A stretch of 64,000 bases of DNA, taken from assembly GCA_018394295.1 (NCBI GenBank), contig CP074573.1, forward strand, positions 2,918,543-2,982,542, in the 5' to 3' direction. Every line of letters begins with the position of its first letter. Within the stretch, counting starts at the first letter, position 1. The translations under genes were made by a program, and so were the position numbers. The notes below the pieces were generated by a model. That model saw nothing but the letters and a program-made list of their open reading frames with translations, ran no database searches and was not told where the DNA came from. Shown here one piece after another: positions 21,563-30,686 of the stretch. This DNA comes from Mycoplasmatota bacterium. Its GTDB lineage: Bacteria; Bacillota_I; Bacilli_A; Haloplasmatales; Haloplasmataceae.

Positions 21563-21871
21563 ATTTTATATATTTTGAAAGAAATATAATGATACCCTTA
21601 CTCCTTAAAAAGTATCAAAAAATTATAGTAAAGGTAACTGCAGTATGCTACAGAGGTTCATCAAAGTATAAAGAAAAAAAATATTACTTGTTACGAATAG
21701 GATTTAAAAAAGTATGTTGAATAATTTTTGTTAGAAGAATGTTAAATTAGTGTTATTCAATCAATTATTCTGAATATTTACAATTTAATTGATAAAATGG
21801 GACTAGTTATGTGAAGTATGGTAATATAGGGTTTTATATAATAATTTGATAATATATAAGGGAGATTAATT
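21563..21871. other. Gap before the lipoprotein gene
   Basis: About 310 bp of A/T-rich DNA with no gene seen. The end holds GGGAGA, the ribosome site of the next gene; no convincing promoter pair was found. Confidence 0.4.
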
Positions 21872-22600
21872 ATGAGTGCAATATTTAAAATGCTAGTACT
21901 TTCTTTATTATTAGTAAGTATAACGGGATGTTACACTAGATACAATCAACGAGAAGTGGATGATGATCGGAAGTACAATCATAATGGATTCAAATGTTAT
22001 AAAGGTTTTGATTGGGTAACTTCAATTCATAGGCTATATGCAATTAATGATGAATTGAAACAAAAAAAGGAAATTCATTTTTATAAAGTGTGTGAAGAAC
22101 CATGCACTATTTTTGGTAAAGATGTAGAGGATAAACTCGAAGATGATTTAAACTCTATTAATCTAGAAGTTGCATATATTTATCCTGCATCTAATAATGA
22201 TAAGTTTCACTATTTAATCAAGAAAAAATTTCCAAATTTAAAAAAAATAATTTTTATGGAAGATATGAACAATTCTATTCCAAATTTTGATGGTATAGAA
22301 ATATATTCAAGAAATGGGATTTCTATAAAAGAAGAAGGAAATGGAGGGTATATTAAAGAATCAAGAGCTACTTTTTACATTAATTATGACTCTAATGAAA
22401 AAGTGATAAGTCCGTATTATCAAATAAGTTTTGATAATACAGATGAAATGATTACTAAGCCATCAAATCCATATAGAGAAGGTTATATATTTGATGGTTG
22501 GTATATTGAAGAAGAATGTTTAAATATGTTTAATTTTAATGATGTAAATAACAAAAAAATCGATAGTATTAATTTATATGCTAAGTGGATAAAAAAATAA
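21872..22600 (+). CDS. Lipoprotein with one C-terminal Listeria/Bacteroides-type (Flg_new) repeat
   Basis: 242 residues. The signal sequence ends in the lipobox SITGC (Cys20), so the mature protein should be anchored by lipid to the outer face of the membrane. The C-terminal stretch (about 190-240) shows KPSNPYREGYIFDGWY ... LYAKW, the hallmark of the InlB-B/Flg_new repeat found in surface proteins. The central part is acidic and unrecognised. A single repeat directly on a lipoprotein is unusual; these repeats usually come in tandem on large adhesins. Function unknown, surface exposure inferred. Confidence 0.75.
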   Translation: MSAIFKMLVLSLLLVSITGCYTRYNQREVDDDRKYNHNGFKCYKGFDWVTSIHRLYAINDELKQKKEIHFYKVCEEPCTIFGKDVEDKLEDDLNSINLEVAYIYPASNNDKFHYLIKKKFPNLKKIIFMEDMNNSIPNFDGIEIYSRNGISIKEEGNGGYIKESRATFYINYDSNEKVISPYYQISFDNTDEMITKPSNPYREGYIFDGWYIEEECLNMFNFNDVNNKKIDSINLYAKWIKK

Positions 22601-22706
22601 TATGGTTTTGTTATTGAAATTAAAAATATTATTAAAGCCAAAATCAATAATAAAACCTTATTACACACGATTGAAAGGTATTTACATAATAACTGTTAAA
22701 GAAAAC

Positions 22707-22738
22707 AAAGGATAAGTTATAATAAATTTATCCTTTTT
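22707..22738 (+). terminator. Terminator downstream of the lipoprotein gene
   Basis: 9-bp stem AAAGGATAA / TTATCCTTT with a 12-base loop and following T residues. Confidence 0.75.
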
Positions 22739-22906
22739 AATTAAATGTAATCATAACTAATGTATAGTGTAAATTAATTATACATTTAAGGAAATAATAA
22801 AATCTATTATATTCAAATGTTGATTAAAGAACATGTTTTTTTAGTAAACTAGTATAACAAAATAATATATTAAACAATTATTTAATTAAAATTATTTAAA
22901 AAAAGG

Positions 22907-22937
22907 TTGACCTAAAGTTAACTCTAGGTAATATATT
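22907..22937 (+). promoter_or_regulatory. MerR-family type promoter: 19-bp spacer with central dyad
   Basis: TTGACC and TATATT are separated by 19 bp, longer than the sigma-A optimum. The spacer is filled by CCTAAAGTTAACTCTAGG, a palindrome with one mismatched pair. This is the architecture of MerR-activated promoters. No intact gene follows; the IS110 relic lies between it and the merR gene 1.1 kb downstream. Confidence 0.8.
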
Positions 22938-23014
22938 TATAATGAGCTAACTATTTAGAATGCAAGTGTTTTTTAATAAAAATTTTAAAAAATATTTTCT
23001 AAATAAATAAGTAT

Positions 23015-23042
23015 GCAAAAAGAACTCAAGGAACTTTGAGTT
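23015..23042 (-). terminator. Terminator for the IS110 relic
   Basis: Stem AACTCAA / TTGAGTT with a six-base loop; on the minus strand it is followed by CTTTTTG. Confidence 0.55.
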
Positions 23043-23066
23043 TTAGATCTTTGATAATTTAATATG

Positions 23067-23764
23067 TTAATGATTAGTTACATAAGCTGTATTATATTTC
23101 AATATAGAATATATGGTTCTTATAACTTTCTTTCCTACATGGCTTAATGCAACAAAATGGTGTTTACCTTCATTAATCTTTTTTTGATAATATTTAGAGA
23201 ATTTTTCATCTGAATGAATGATTCTATTAGATACATGATGTATTGCATAACGCATGTATTTTGAGCCTCGTTTTGACATTTTCGAATTACTAGATTCAAA
23301 TTCACCAGATTGATAAATAGATGGTTCAGCACCAATAAAAGCAACTAGTTTATCTTCACTAGAAAATAATGAAATATCGCCAATACCGGCAATTAATATT
23401 GCTCCTGTTGTATATCCAACGCCAGGAATAGAAAGAATTATAGAAAAGTGTTTATCCATTATTTCTTTTATGTAGTTATCGTATTGATCTAGTTGTGAAT
23501 TTAAAAACTGAATTTTCTCAACAATTAATCGGATTTCAAAAGCATAATATGAAGCATCATCGCCAATAGATTCTTTCGCTAATTGTTTAATTAATTTCGC
23601 AGTGGTTAAATAGTGATGGCCCTTAGAATGCTTTTTAAGAAGATTAGATAACGCATCTATACGTGTGTTTTTGATTACAGAAGGAATAGAGTAGGTTTTT
23701 AATAATTCTAATGAACAATTTAATCATGTTTTTTCGAAGCAACATCAATACCTACATAAATCAT
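23067..23764 (-). pseudogene. IS110-family transposase relic with internal deletion
   Basis: The start survives at 23764 (MIYVGIDVASKKHD, the RuvC-like DEDD N-terminus) but stops at once. The frame then changes to sequence coding SLELLKTYSIPSVIKNTRIDALSN and continues into the C-terminal Tnp20 domain with LSIPGVGYTTGAILIAGIGD and the catalytic-Ser region GAEPSIYQSGEFES. About 170 residues are missing compared with a usual 400-residue protein, and the junction is out of frame. The element is dead in cis. Confidence 0.88.
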
Positions 23765-24000
23765 GATATATAAATCCTCCCATATAAATAGCTATTACTA
23801 GTAGCGTGTCACTACAAACTTTATAAATGTAACCTCGCTATTGATAAACAGTCTATTCGCTGTAACTAACTAATTAACATATTAAATAAAGCTGTAGCTA
23901 TAAACTCACTAAAACAGTCTTATAAGCTGTAAGGTGACAGAAAATAGTCTACTAGTTATTAAATATAATTATAATATAAAAAATGTAGTTACAGCAAATT
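23765..24000 (-). other. Non-coding end of the IS110 relic (possible bridge-RNA remnant)
   Basis: About 235 bp before the relic's start codon with no gene. It includes short inverted repeats such as AGTAGCGTGTCACT. In IS110 elements the DNA upstream of the transposase encodes the bridge RNA that selects target and donor; position fits, but I could not fold it reliably. Confidence 0.35.
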
Positions 24001-24014
24001 ATGACTGTAATTAC
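23985..24014. promoter_or_regulatory. Dyad operator candidate upstream of merR
   Basis: GTAGTTACAG, 10 bases, CTGTAATTAC: inverted arms with one mismatch, ending 19 bp before the merR ATG. Likely an autoregulatory or neighbouring-operator site. Confidence 0.5.
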
Positions 24015-24033
24015 ATTATACGAGGTGATAAGT

Positions 24034-24435
24034 ATGTTAATCAATTGTATTTCTAAAAGATGTGGTGTATCTATTGATACTTTACGATATTATGATAAAA
24101 TAGGTCTCCTTAGCCCTAGTAGAAGAAATAAAATTAGGGATTATTCGGAAGAGGATGTTGAAATACTAGATACAATAATTGCGATGAAAAACATGTTATT
24201 TAGTTTAGAAGAAATTAAAAATATATTGGATTTAGATTATCAGATTGACCAACAAATGAAAAACCAACAGATTGATTATAAGGTATGTAAAGTTTTATTA
24301 ACTGAACTTAATAATAAATATGAAGCAATGATAAAAAAAGAATCTGATATTAAAAAAATTAAAGGACAATTGAAACACTTAATATCTAAAATAAATGATT
24401 TAATTACTAGAGAGGTGAATGAAGATGGTCAGTAA
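24034..24435 (+). CDS. MerR-family transcriptional regulator
   Basis: 133 residues from the ATG at 24034, which follows GAGGTGA. The N-terminus is the MerR winged helix (CISKRCGVSIDTLRYYDKIGLLSPSR), then a dimerisation coiled coil (about 80-125). No cysteine cluster is seen in the C-terminal part, so a metal sensor is unlikely; a redox, aldehyde or drug signal is more plausible. It is followed with overlap by an aldo/keto reductase, a frequent pairing that suggests aldehyde or redox stress control. Confidence 0.92.
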   Translation: MLINCISKRCGVSIDTLRYYDKIGLLSPSRRNKIRDYSEEDVEILDTIIAMKNMLFSLEEIKNILDLDYQIDQQMKNQQIDYKVCKVLLTELNNKYEAMIKKESDIKKIKGQLKHLISKINDLITREVNEDGQ

Positions 24436-25576
24436 TTTACCGATATCTAAAATAGGGTATGGATGTTATGCATTAAGTGGTGCTTATGGTAATCAGATGA
24501 GTCATTCAGAAAAGATGACATTAATCAATCAAGCGTATGACTTAGGAATCACTTATTATGATACAGCAAGTAGTTATGATGATACAGAAAGTATATTAGG
24601 AGAAACATTAAAAAGCAAAAGGCATAATGTTACTTTTGCTTCAAAAGTTGGAATGGATGGCGTAAAAGCTAATTTAACTAAACAAGGTATTATTAAATCA
24701 TGTGAAAATAGTTTGAAAAATTTAAAAACAGATTATATTGATATATATCAAGTTCATTATAATGACCCTAATACACCTATTAGTGAAACGATTGCTGGGT
24801 TTGAGCAATTAAAAAAAGATGGAAAAATTCGATATTATGGCATTGGTCACTTACCAATATATGAAACGATTGAATATTTAAAAAACGGTAATGTATCAAC
24901 CATACTAGCAGAAATGAGTGCAATCTCATTGTTTCGTTATCGGGAGTTAGAACCGTTGTTATCTAATTATGACTTTAGGATGGTTGCATTTAGCGTAACA
25001 GGAAGAGGAATGCTCTCAGGAAAAATTACTACTGATACGAAATTTGATAAAGATGATATAAGGTCAATTGATCCCTTGTTTAAACGAAACAAATTGAAGT
25101 TTGGTATTAATATTGCTAACAATCTTAAATTAATCGGAGAAAAGCATCATAAAACAGCTGTACAGATGGCAATCGCTTGGGTTTTACAAAAAAAAGGAAT
25201 TCTTACTGCTTTAATAGGACCTACTAAATATGAACATTTGAAAGAAAATACAGAAATATTAAATCATCAATTGAGTAATAAAACCATGAATGATATAGAG
25301 ATCATGCTTGAAAAAGAACAAAAATTATTAGACAAATGTTTAAAAGATGATGTAGAATGTATCTTGAATCAATCGATGTGCACAAACTATAATCAATTGT
25401 ATGAGGATTTAGTTTATGTGTTAGAATACTGTATTGAGAATAATGAATTATCATCTGAATTAGGGATTAAACTATTTGAGAAGTTATTAATCAATAAAAA
25501 AGTGAAAAATTATTCGATAAAGGCATTAGAAAGTGTAAAAAAAGAGATTCAAGATAATAGAATAATAAAAATATAA
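24425..25576 (+). CDS. Aldo/keto reductase with unusual C-terminal extension
   Basis: An NAD(P)H-dependent TIM-barrel oxidoreductase for about residues 1-285. The AKR catalytic tetrad is visible: Asp in YYDTASSY, Tyr in SSYDD, Lys in ASKVG and His in QVHYND. Beyond the barrel lies about 95 extra residues, helical and charged, with three cysteines (CLKDDVECILNQSMC) near its start; I do not recognise it. The ATG at 24425 is favoured by GAGGTG seven bases upstream and overlaps the end of merR. Confidence 0.9.
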   Translation: MVSNLPISKIGYGCYALSGAYGNQMSHSEKMTLINQAYDLGITYYDTASSYDDTESILGETLKSKRHNVTFASKVGMDGVKANLTKQGIIKSCENSLKNLKTDYIDIYQVHYNDPNTPISETIAGFEQLKKDGKIRYYGIGHLPIYETIEYLKNGNVSTILAEMSAISLFRYRELEPLLSNYDFRMVAFSVTGRGMLSGKITTDTKFDKDDIRSIDPLFKRNKLKFGINIANNLKLIGEKHHKTAVQMAIAWVLQKKGILTALIGPTKYEHLKENTEILNHQLSNKTMNDIEIMLEKEQKLLDKCLKDDVECILNQSMCTNYNQLYEDLVYVLEYCIENNELSSELGIKLFEKLLINKKVKNYSIKALESVKKEIQDNRIIKI

Positions 25577-25591
25577 AAAGGAAGGTTAAAA

Positions 25592-26281
25592 ATGCGAATA
25601 AATAAATACATTAGTGAATCTGGTATTTGTTCTAGAAGAGAAGCAGATAGATTAATAGAAAACAAGAGGGTAAAAATTAATGGACAAATTGCGGAAATTG
25701 GGAGTCAAGTCTCTGAAAATGATAGAATAGAAGTAGATGGTAAGATAATTGAGCGAAAAGATAGATCTATTTACATAGCCTTAAATAAGCCAGTTGGTAT
25801 AACAAGTACAACAGATCGTTCAATAGAGGGGAATATTGTTGACTTCATTAATCATAAAGAAAGGATATTTCATATTGGGCGATTAGATAAAGATTCAGAA
25901 GGGCTTATTTTAATGACTAATAATGGAGACATTGTTAATGAAATCTTACGTGCTGAAAACAATCATGAAAAAGAATATATCGTAACAGTCAATAAAAAAA
26001 TTACTGATGAATTCATAATAAACATGTCAAAAGGAGTAAGAATTCTAGGAACAACAACAAAACCATGTAAAGTAAGTAAATTAAATGATCGAATATTCAA
26101 AATAATAATTACACAAGGTTTAAATAGACAAATCAGGCGTATGTGCCAAGTATTTAATTATAAAGTTGTAAAACTACAAAGAGTAAGAATCATGAATATT
26201 CACCTTGGTAATTTAAAAATAGGAGAGTGGCGGTATTTAACACCTGAAGAATTACATGAATTGATGAATTTATTAAAATAA
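25592..26281 (+). CDS. rluF: 23S rRNA pseudouridine synthase RluF
   Basis: 229 residues. An N-terminal S4 domain ([22 protein letters not shown]) is followed by the RsuA/RluB/E/F catalytic domain with [15 protein letters not shown], whose Asp is catalytic, and the C-terminal LNRQIRRMC. The sequence closely follows the E. coli RluF pattern ([25 protein letters not shown]), an enzyme for U2604, so RluF is preferred over RsuA or RluB. It lies 15 bp after the reductase, AAGGAAGG before the ATG, and ends at a terminator. Confidence 0.92.
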   Translation: MRINKYISESGICSRREADRLIENKRVKINGQIAEIGSQVSENDRIEVDGKIIERKDRSIYIALNKPVGITSTTDRSIEGNIVDFINHKERIFHIGRLDKDSEGLILMTNNGDIVNEILRAENNHEKEYIVTVNKKITDEFIINMSKGVRILGTTTKPCKVSKLNDRIFKIIITQGLNRQIRRMCQVFNYKVVKLQRVRIMNIHLGNLKIGEWRYLTPEELHELMNLLK

Positions 26282-26363
26282 TTGATAATGATTATAATTA
26301 GATATAAAAAGTGCTATGAATTTGTGTTTAATATAACTCATAATAAAATGGTTGATAGTATTT

Positions 26364-26392
26364 AATCCTCTGTAAAAAGAGGATTTTTTTTT
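26364..26392 (+). terminator. Terminator after rluF
   Basis: 8-bp stem AATCCTCT / AGAGGATT, six-base loop, T run. Confidence 0.9.
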
Positions 26393-26493
26393 AATATTGT
26401 TTTTATATTACCTAATAATGATAAATACATCCATAATATATTAAACAAAAACATAGACAAAAAGAAACTAATCATTTATATTTGAAAAAATCA

Positions 26494-26522
26494 TTGACAA
26501 TAGGTAAATGTCATAATATACT
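26494..26522 (+). promoter_or_regulatory. Promoter of the acetyltransferase-tldDE-arsR operon
   Basis: TTGACA, 17-bp spacer, TATACT. The first palindromic operator starts four bases downstream of the -10, where a bound repressor would block transcription. Confidence 0.8.
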
Positions 26523-26525
26523 GTG

Positions 26526-26543
26526 TTTAGATGTGTATCTAAA
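26526..26543. promoter_or_regulatory. Operator 1 (TTTAGAT palindrome)
   Basis: TTTAGATGTGTATCTAAA: 7-bp perfect arms around four bases. Matches operator 2 in both arms. Confidence 0.75.
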
Positions 26544-26576
26544 TGTATTTGATTTATATACAATAATTATTACTTG

Positions 26577-26594
26577 TTTAGATAGATATCTAAA
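26577..26594. promoter_or_regulatory. Operator 2 (TTTAGATA palindrome)
   Basis: TTTAGATAGATATCTAAA: 8-bp perfect arms around GA, 51 bp (about five helical turns) from operator 1, in the leader just before the first gene. Confidence 0.78.
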
Positions 26595-26626
26595 TAACGA
26601 TAAATCAAAAGAAAGGGGGATTAAAT

Positions 26627-27877
26627 ATGAGTGTTGTTAAGAAAATTCCATCAGAAGATATAAAGAATTTTGTAATGCTTTATAGCAATGCATATCCTGG
26701 GATGTTAATTAATACTAATGAAGAGATAGAAAAGAGGGTAAGCTATTTTACTAAAATTCAAAATGATTCTTCAAGTGAAAATTTTTATGGTTTATATCGT
26801 GAAGGACAGCTACTTGGGGGGATGTTATTACATGATTTTAAAATGAATTTTCACAACAAAATAATGAATGTAGGTGGATTAGGTTCAGTAGCGGTTGAAT
26901 TTTTACATAAAAAAGAAAAAGTCGCCAAAGAATTAGTTGAAGCTTATTTAAGACATTATAAAGATAGAAATGCGAATCTTGCTTTACTGTATCCTTTTCG
27001 TCCTGATTTTTACATGAATATGGGATTTGGATATGGAACGAAAATGAATCAATATAGGCTTGAACCAGGAAGTTTTCCAAAAAGTTCTTTAAGAAAAAAT
27101 GTTTGTTTCTTAGATGAAAGTGATAAAAAGAATATTATCGATTGTTATAATTATTATGTTTATAATCATCATGGAATGATTGAACTGAAAGAACGTGAAT
27201 CAGAGAATATGTTTAAAAATCCTAATTTAAAGGTGGTTGGTTATAAAATTAATCAAAAATTAGAAGGATTTATGTTTTTTAGTTTTAAACCAGATAAAAG
27301 TAATTTTTTACAAAATGATATGGTTATTCACAGATTAGTTTATAACACTAGAGATGCGTTAAAAGGTATGTTTTCATTTTTGTATTCTCAGCTTGATCAG
27401 ATAAGACATGTTTTCATTAATACCCAAGAAGAGTCACTATATCATATCTTACAGAATCCAATGAATGATTCTAATCAAATCATTCCTCCTGTCTACCATG
27501 AAACAAATACGCAGGGTGTAGGATTAATGTATCGGGTGATTGATACAAAAGGTTTATTTATGGATTTAAAAGAGTTTAACTTTAATCATGTATCTTGCTT
27601 GTTAAAATTATCTATACATGATAATTTTGTGGAAGAAAATAATAAATCACTGTATATTGAATTCATTGATGGTTATGCACAAGTTACAAATGAAAAAGAA
27701 TTTGATGTAGAGATATCGATGAATATAGCTGAGTTTTCATCATTAATCATGGGGGTTGTAAGTTTTAAATCCCTATATGATTACTCATTAGCCGATATTT
27801 CAGATATTAGTTATTTAGAAAAAATCAATAAATTATTTGCATTCTCTGAAAAACCAATCTGTATGACAGGTTTTTAA
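26627..27877 (+). CDS. Eis-like GNAT acetyltransferase
   Basis: 416 residues in the arrangement of Eis-family proteins: an N-terminal GNAT domain (GLGSVAVEFLHKKEKVAKELVEAYL, about 84-108, and ALLYPFRPDFYMNMGFGYG), a second degenerate GNAT domain, and a C-terminal SCP2-like sterol-carrier fold. Known Eis proteins acetylate amines of aminoglycosides or of lysines; the substrate here is unknown. AAAGGGGG precedes the ATG. First gene of an operon with tldD, tldE and an ArsR regulator, behind twin operators. Confidence 0.85.
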   Translation: MSVVKKIPSEDIKNFVMLYSNAYPGMLINTNEEIEKRVSYFTKIQNDSSSENFYGLYREGQLLGGMLLHDFKMNFHNKIMNVGGLGSVAVEFLHKKEKVAKELVEAYLRHYKDRNANLALLYPFRPDFYMNMGFGYGTKMNQYRLEPGSFPKSSLRKNVCFLDESDKKNIIDCYNYYVYNHHGMIELKERESENMFKNPNLKVVGYKINQKLEGFMFFSFKPDKSNFLQNDMVIHRLVYNTRDALKGMFSFLYSQLDQIRHVFINTQEESLYHILQNPMNDSNQIIPPVYHETNTQGVGLMYRVIDTKGLFMDLKEFNFNHVSCLLKLSIHDNFVEENNKSLYIEFIDGYAQVTNEKEFDVEISMNIAEFSSLIMGVVSFKSLYDYSLADISDISYLEKINKLFAFSEKPICMTGF

Positions 27878-27907
27878 AAATAAATTAAGAATAGGTGGTG
27901 TATTAAG

Positions 27908-29335
27908 TTGGCAATGACATCTAAATATTTAACACAACAAAAAAATGTTGTGAAAGAATTAGTTGACAGACTGTCAAAAAAGTTTGAATTTGTATCTGTT
28001 CTTGGTGTAGATACAAACGGAAAAAATTTTCGTGTAAATCGTAGTGGAACATCAATTGAAGATTCGATGTGGACAGAGAGAGGATTTTTAGTAAGAGTTT
28101 ATCAAAATGAAATGTATAGTGAGTATGCATTTAATAAAATTTCAGTTGAGAAATTGGATACTATTGAAAAAGAAATAATTCTTAAAACTAAAGTTTCTGA
28201 AAATGTAAAAAGAAGTCCGTATGTAAAATTAATTAAATATCCACTTTTAGAAGAAGAAGAAGTCGTTGGTTCATTTATTAAAAACAAAGATATTGAAACC
28301 GAAAAATTAGATCATCAATTAATTGTGGATAAGTTAAATTCAATCAAGGACAATGCATTTAAAAAATCTGATCTATTGGTAAATGTTATTGTAGGATTTG
28401 AACAAGTAAATATTTCGAAAATATATATTTCAAACAGAAAGAATCTTGAACAATCTTATACATGGGGAAATGCTGTATTAGCACCGATCGCTAGAAAAGG
28501 TCAGGAAAACAAATACTTCTATGAAGGATTCTCTAGTTTAAATCCAATGGAATTATTGGATCAATTAGAGTCAAATTATGAAGAAGTAGTTAATAAATCT
28601 TTAGCGTTATTAGATGCTGAAAAAGTAACACCAGGTGTCTACGATATTATTTGTGAACCTGATATTACAGGGTTAATTGCTCATGAAGCTTTTGGACATG
28701 GTGTAGAAATGGATATGTTTGTTAAGAACAGAGCGAAAGCCGTTGAATATATTGAAAAACCTGTAGCATCAGAACTTGTAACAATGCATGACGGTGCAGC
28801 TAGTGCAGAAGATGTTTCATCTTATGCATTTGATGATGAAGGTGTATTAGCACAGGATACAGTTGTTATTGACAGGGGGATATTAAAGACAGGAATTTCA
28901 GATGTAATTTCTGCATTAAGATTAAATAAAAAGCCTAGTGGAAATGGTAAAAGACAATCATACCATAGAAAAGCTTATTCAAGAATGACAAATACTTTTT
29001 TTGATGGTGGAAAAGATAAGTTAGAAGATATGATAAAATCCATTGAATTTGGTTATTTAATTACTGGAATGATGAGTGGAATGGAAGATCCTAAAAACTG
29101 GGGTATTCAGTGTGTTGCTATGATGGGTGAAGAAATAAAAGATGGGAAATTAACTGGAAAATACGTATCACCAGTTATTATGACTGGATATGTACCAGAT
29201 TTATTAAAATCAATTTCTATGATGTCAGAAAAAGTGGAGTTGTTTGGAACAGGAGTATGTGGAAAAGGTCATAAAGAATTGGTTAAGGCTTCAGATGGGG
29301 GTCCATACATTAAAGCGAGGGTGAGATTAGGATGA
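27908..29335 (+). CDS. tldD: TldD-family metalloprotease
   Basis: 475 residues with the TldD zinc motif HEAFGH (His259, Glu260, His264) in LIAHEAFGHGVEMD. TldD pairs with TldE to make a heterodimer that degrades unfolded or leader peptides; in enterobacteria it matures microcin B17. The TTG at 27908 is used because AGGTGG lies six bases upstream; an ATG two codons on is possible. It ends in TGA overlapping tldE by four bases, as expected for subunits made together. Confidence 0.93.
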   Translation: MAMTSKYLTQQKNVVKELVDRLSKKFEFVSVLGVDTNGKNFRVNRSGTSIEDSMWTERGFLVRVYQNEMYSEYAFNKISVEKLDTIEKEIILKTKVSENVKRSPYVKLIKYPLLEEEEVVGSFIKNKDIETEKLDHQLIVDKLNSIKDNAFKKSDLLVNVIVGFEQVNISKIYISNRKNLEQSYTWGNAVLAPIARKGQENKYFYEGFSSLNPMELLDQLESNYEEVVNKSLALLDAEKVTPGVYDIICEPDITGLIAHEAFGHGVEMDMFVKNRAKAVEYIEKPVASELVTMHDGAASAEDVSSYAFDDEGVLAQDTVVIDRGILKTGISDVISALRLNKKPSGNGKRQSYHRKAYSRMTNTFFDGGKDKLEDMIKSIEFGYLITGMMSGMEDPKNWGIQCVAMMGEEIKDGKLTGKYVSPVIMTGYVPDLLKSISMMSEKVELFGTGVCGKGHKELVKASDGGPYIKARVRLG

Positions 29336-30636
29336 GGTTAGATCGATTAATAGAAATTTTAAATAATAGTGAAAGTATAAATGGATGGAAATTAGAAGAA
29401 ACTAATCAAAAATCATATGAATTGTATTATATTAGACGAGATTTAGAAATGAACCGAGCAAAAAACATACATAATATTCGGTTAACTGTATATAAAGACT
29501 TTGATATAGATGGTGTTGAATATAAGGGAAGCTCTGTAACTAAATTACATCCTACGATGACTGAAGAAGAAATCATTCAAGCAATTAATAATGCTGCTTA
29601 TGCTTCTCAATTTGCCAAGGTGCTTTATTATCCACTTGTAAAACCAAGTGAAGAAAAATTAGAAGTGATTGAAAGTAATTTTAAAGAAAAACCAATTGAA
29701 GAATATTTATCTGCAATAGTGGAAGCTATTTTTAAAGTGGATGTTTATGAAAAAGGATCAATTAATTCAACTGAAATATTTATCACTAAACTGAAAACAC
29801 GACTAGTAAATTCATGTGGAATTGATTATTCATCTGAAAAATATTTAGGAACAGTTGAGTTTATTACCAATTGGAAAGAAGAAAAAGAAGAAATAGAATT
29901 ATTCCAACATATTGATTTTGGTGATATGGATAGTGAGAAGTTAACTCAGGAAGTTAAAGAGATGCTAGAAATGAGTAGAGCTAGAGCAATTTCAAAATCA
30001 ACACCTGCTTTAGGAAAACATCGAGTGATTTTATCAGGAGAATCAGTAAAACAAATGATGGAGTACTACTACAACCAATCTGCTACAGGATATGTTTATG
30101 AGAAGTTTTCAACAGCTAAAATAGGTGAAAGTATTCAAGGTGATGAAATTAAAGGTGACAAACTATCGATAACACTAAAACCTTGTTTAAGTGGATCGAT
30201 ACACTCAGCAGTTTTTGATAATGATGGTGTAATATTAAAAGAAGTTAATATTATTAAAGATGGAATAATAAAAAGTTTATGGGGTAATCAAAGATATTCT
30301 TATTATTTAGATTTAAAGCCAACTGGAGTTATTCGTAATATGGAAGTAATGTGTGGTAAAAAATCAATTAAGGAATTAAAGAAAGATCCTTATTTAGAAG
30401 TAGTATCTTTTTCTAGTTTCCAATTAGATGATTTTACAGGTTATTTTGGTGGTGAAATCAGATTAGGTTGGTATTATGATGGTAATGAAATCATACCAGT
30501 ATCTGGTGGTTCTATTTCTGGAAATATAAAAGATAAACATGGTGAAATGTATTTATCTTCAGAAAAAATATCTATTAATGAATATTTAGGACCAAAACAC
30601 ATGGTAATAAATGATGTTACGGTTGCAGGAAATTAA
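29332..30636 (+). CDS. tldE: TldE/PmbA-family protease subunit
   Basis: 434 residues of the PmbA/TldE fold with no HExxxH motif, as in known TldE subunits, which complete the active chamber beside the zinc-bearing TldD. Recognisable C-terminal stretches are GYFGGEIRLGWYYDG and PVSGGSISGNIKD. The four-base overlap with tldD signals coupled translation. A 12-bp hairpin separates it from the arsR gene. Confidence 0.9.
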   Translation: MRLDRLIEILNNSESINGWKLEETNQKSYELYYIRRDLEMNRAKNIHNIRLTVYKDFDIDGVEYKGSSVTKLHPTMTEEEIIQAINNAAYASQFAKVLYYPLVKPSEEKLEVIESNFKEKPIEEYLSAIVEAIFKVDVYEKGSINSTEIFITKLKTRLVNSCGIDYSSEKYLGTVEFITNWKEEKEEIELFQHIDFGDMDSEKLTQEVKEMLEMSRARAISKSTPALGKHRVILSGESVKQMMEYYYNQSATGYVYEKFSTAKIGESIQGDEIKGDKLSITLKPCLSGSIHSAVFDNDGVILKEVNIIKDGIIKSLWGNQRYSYYLDLKPTGVIRNMEVMCGKKSIKELKKDPYLEVVSFSSFQLDDFTGYFGGEIRLGWYYDGNEIIPVSGGSISGNIKDKHGEMYLSSEKISINEYLGPKHMVINDVTVAGN

Positions 30637-30642
30637 AAATGT

Positions 30643-30670
30643 AGAAGGTTATTCAGGTGAATAACCTTCT
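30643..30670 (+). other. Strong hairpin between tldE and the regulator gene
   Basis: Perfect 12-bp stem AGAAGGTTATTC / GAATAACCTTCT with a four-base loop, and no T run after it. It may stabilise upstream mRNA or partly attenuate the regulator gene. Confidence 0.6.
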
Positions 30671-30686
30671 TGTCTAAGGAGTAAAA

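Larger units (their letters stand above)
22601..23066. other. Gap with a MerR-type promoter and no downstream gene
   Basis: Holds the lipoprotein terminator (22707-22738), a MerR-type spacer-dyad promoter (22907-22937) and the terminator of the IS110 relic (23015-23042). Only a 16-codon open frame follows the promoter. Confidence 0.6.
26282..26626. other. Regulatory gap before the gnat-tldDE-arsR operon
   Basis: Contains the rluF terminator, a TTGACA/TATACT promoter and two similar palindromic operators, detailed separately; no gene. Confidence 0.7.

Noticed and set aside
22950-23015. Short frame after the MerR-type promoter (16 codons)
   Set aside because: Too short, no ribosome site; more likely debris.
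26282-26626. A CRISPR-like repeat from the two similar palindromes
   Set aside because: Only two copies, 18 bp each and within a promoter; they look like operators.
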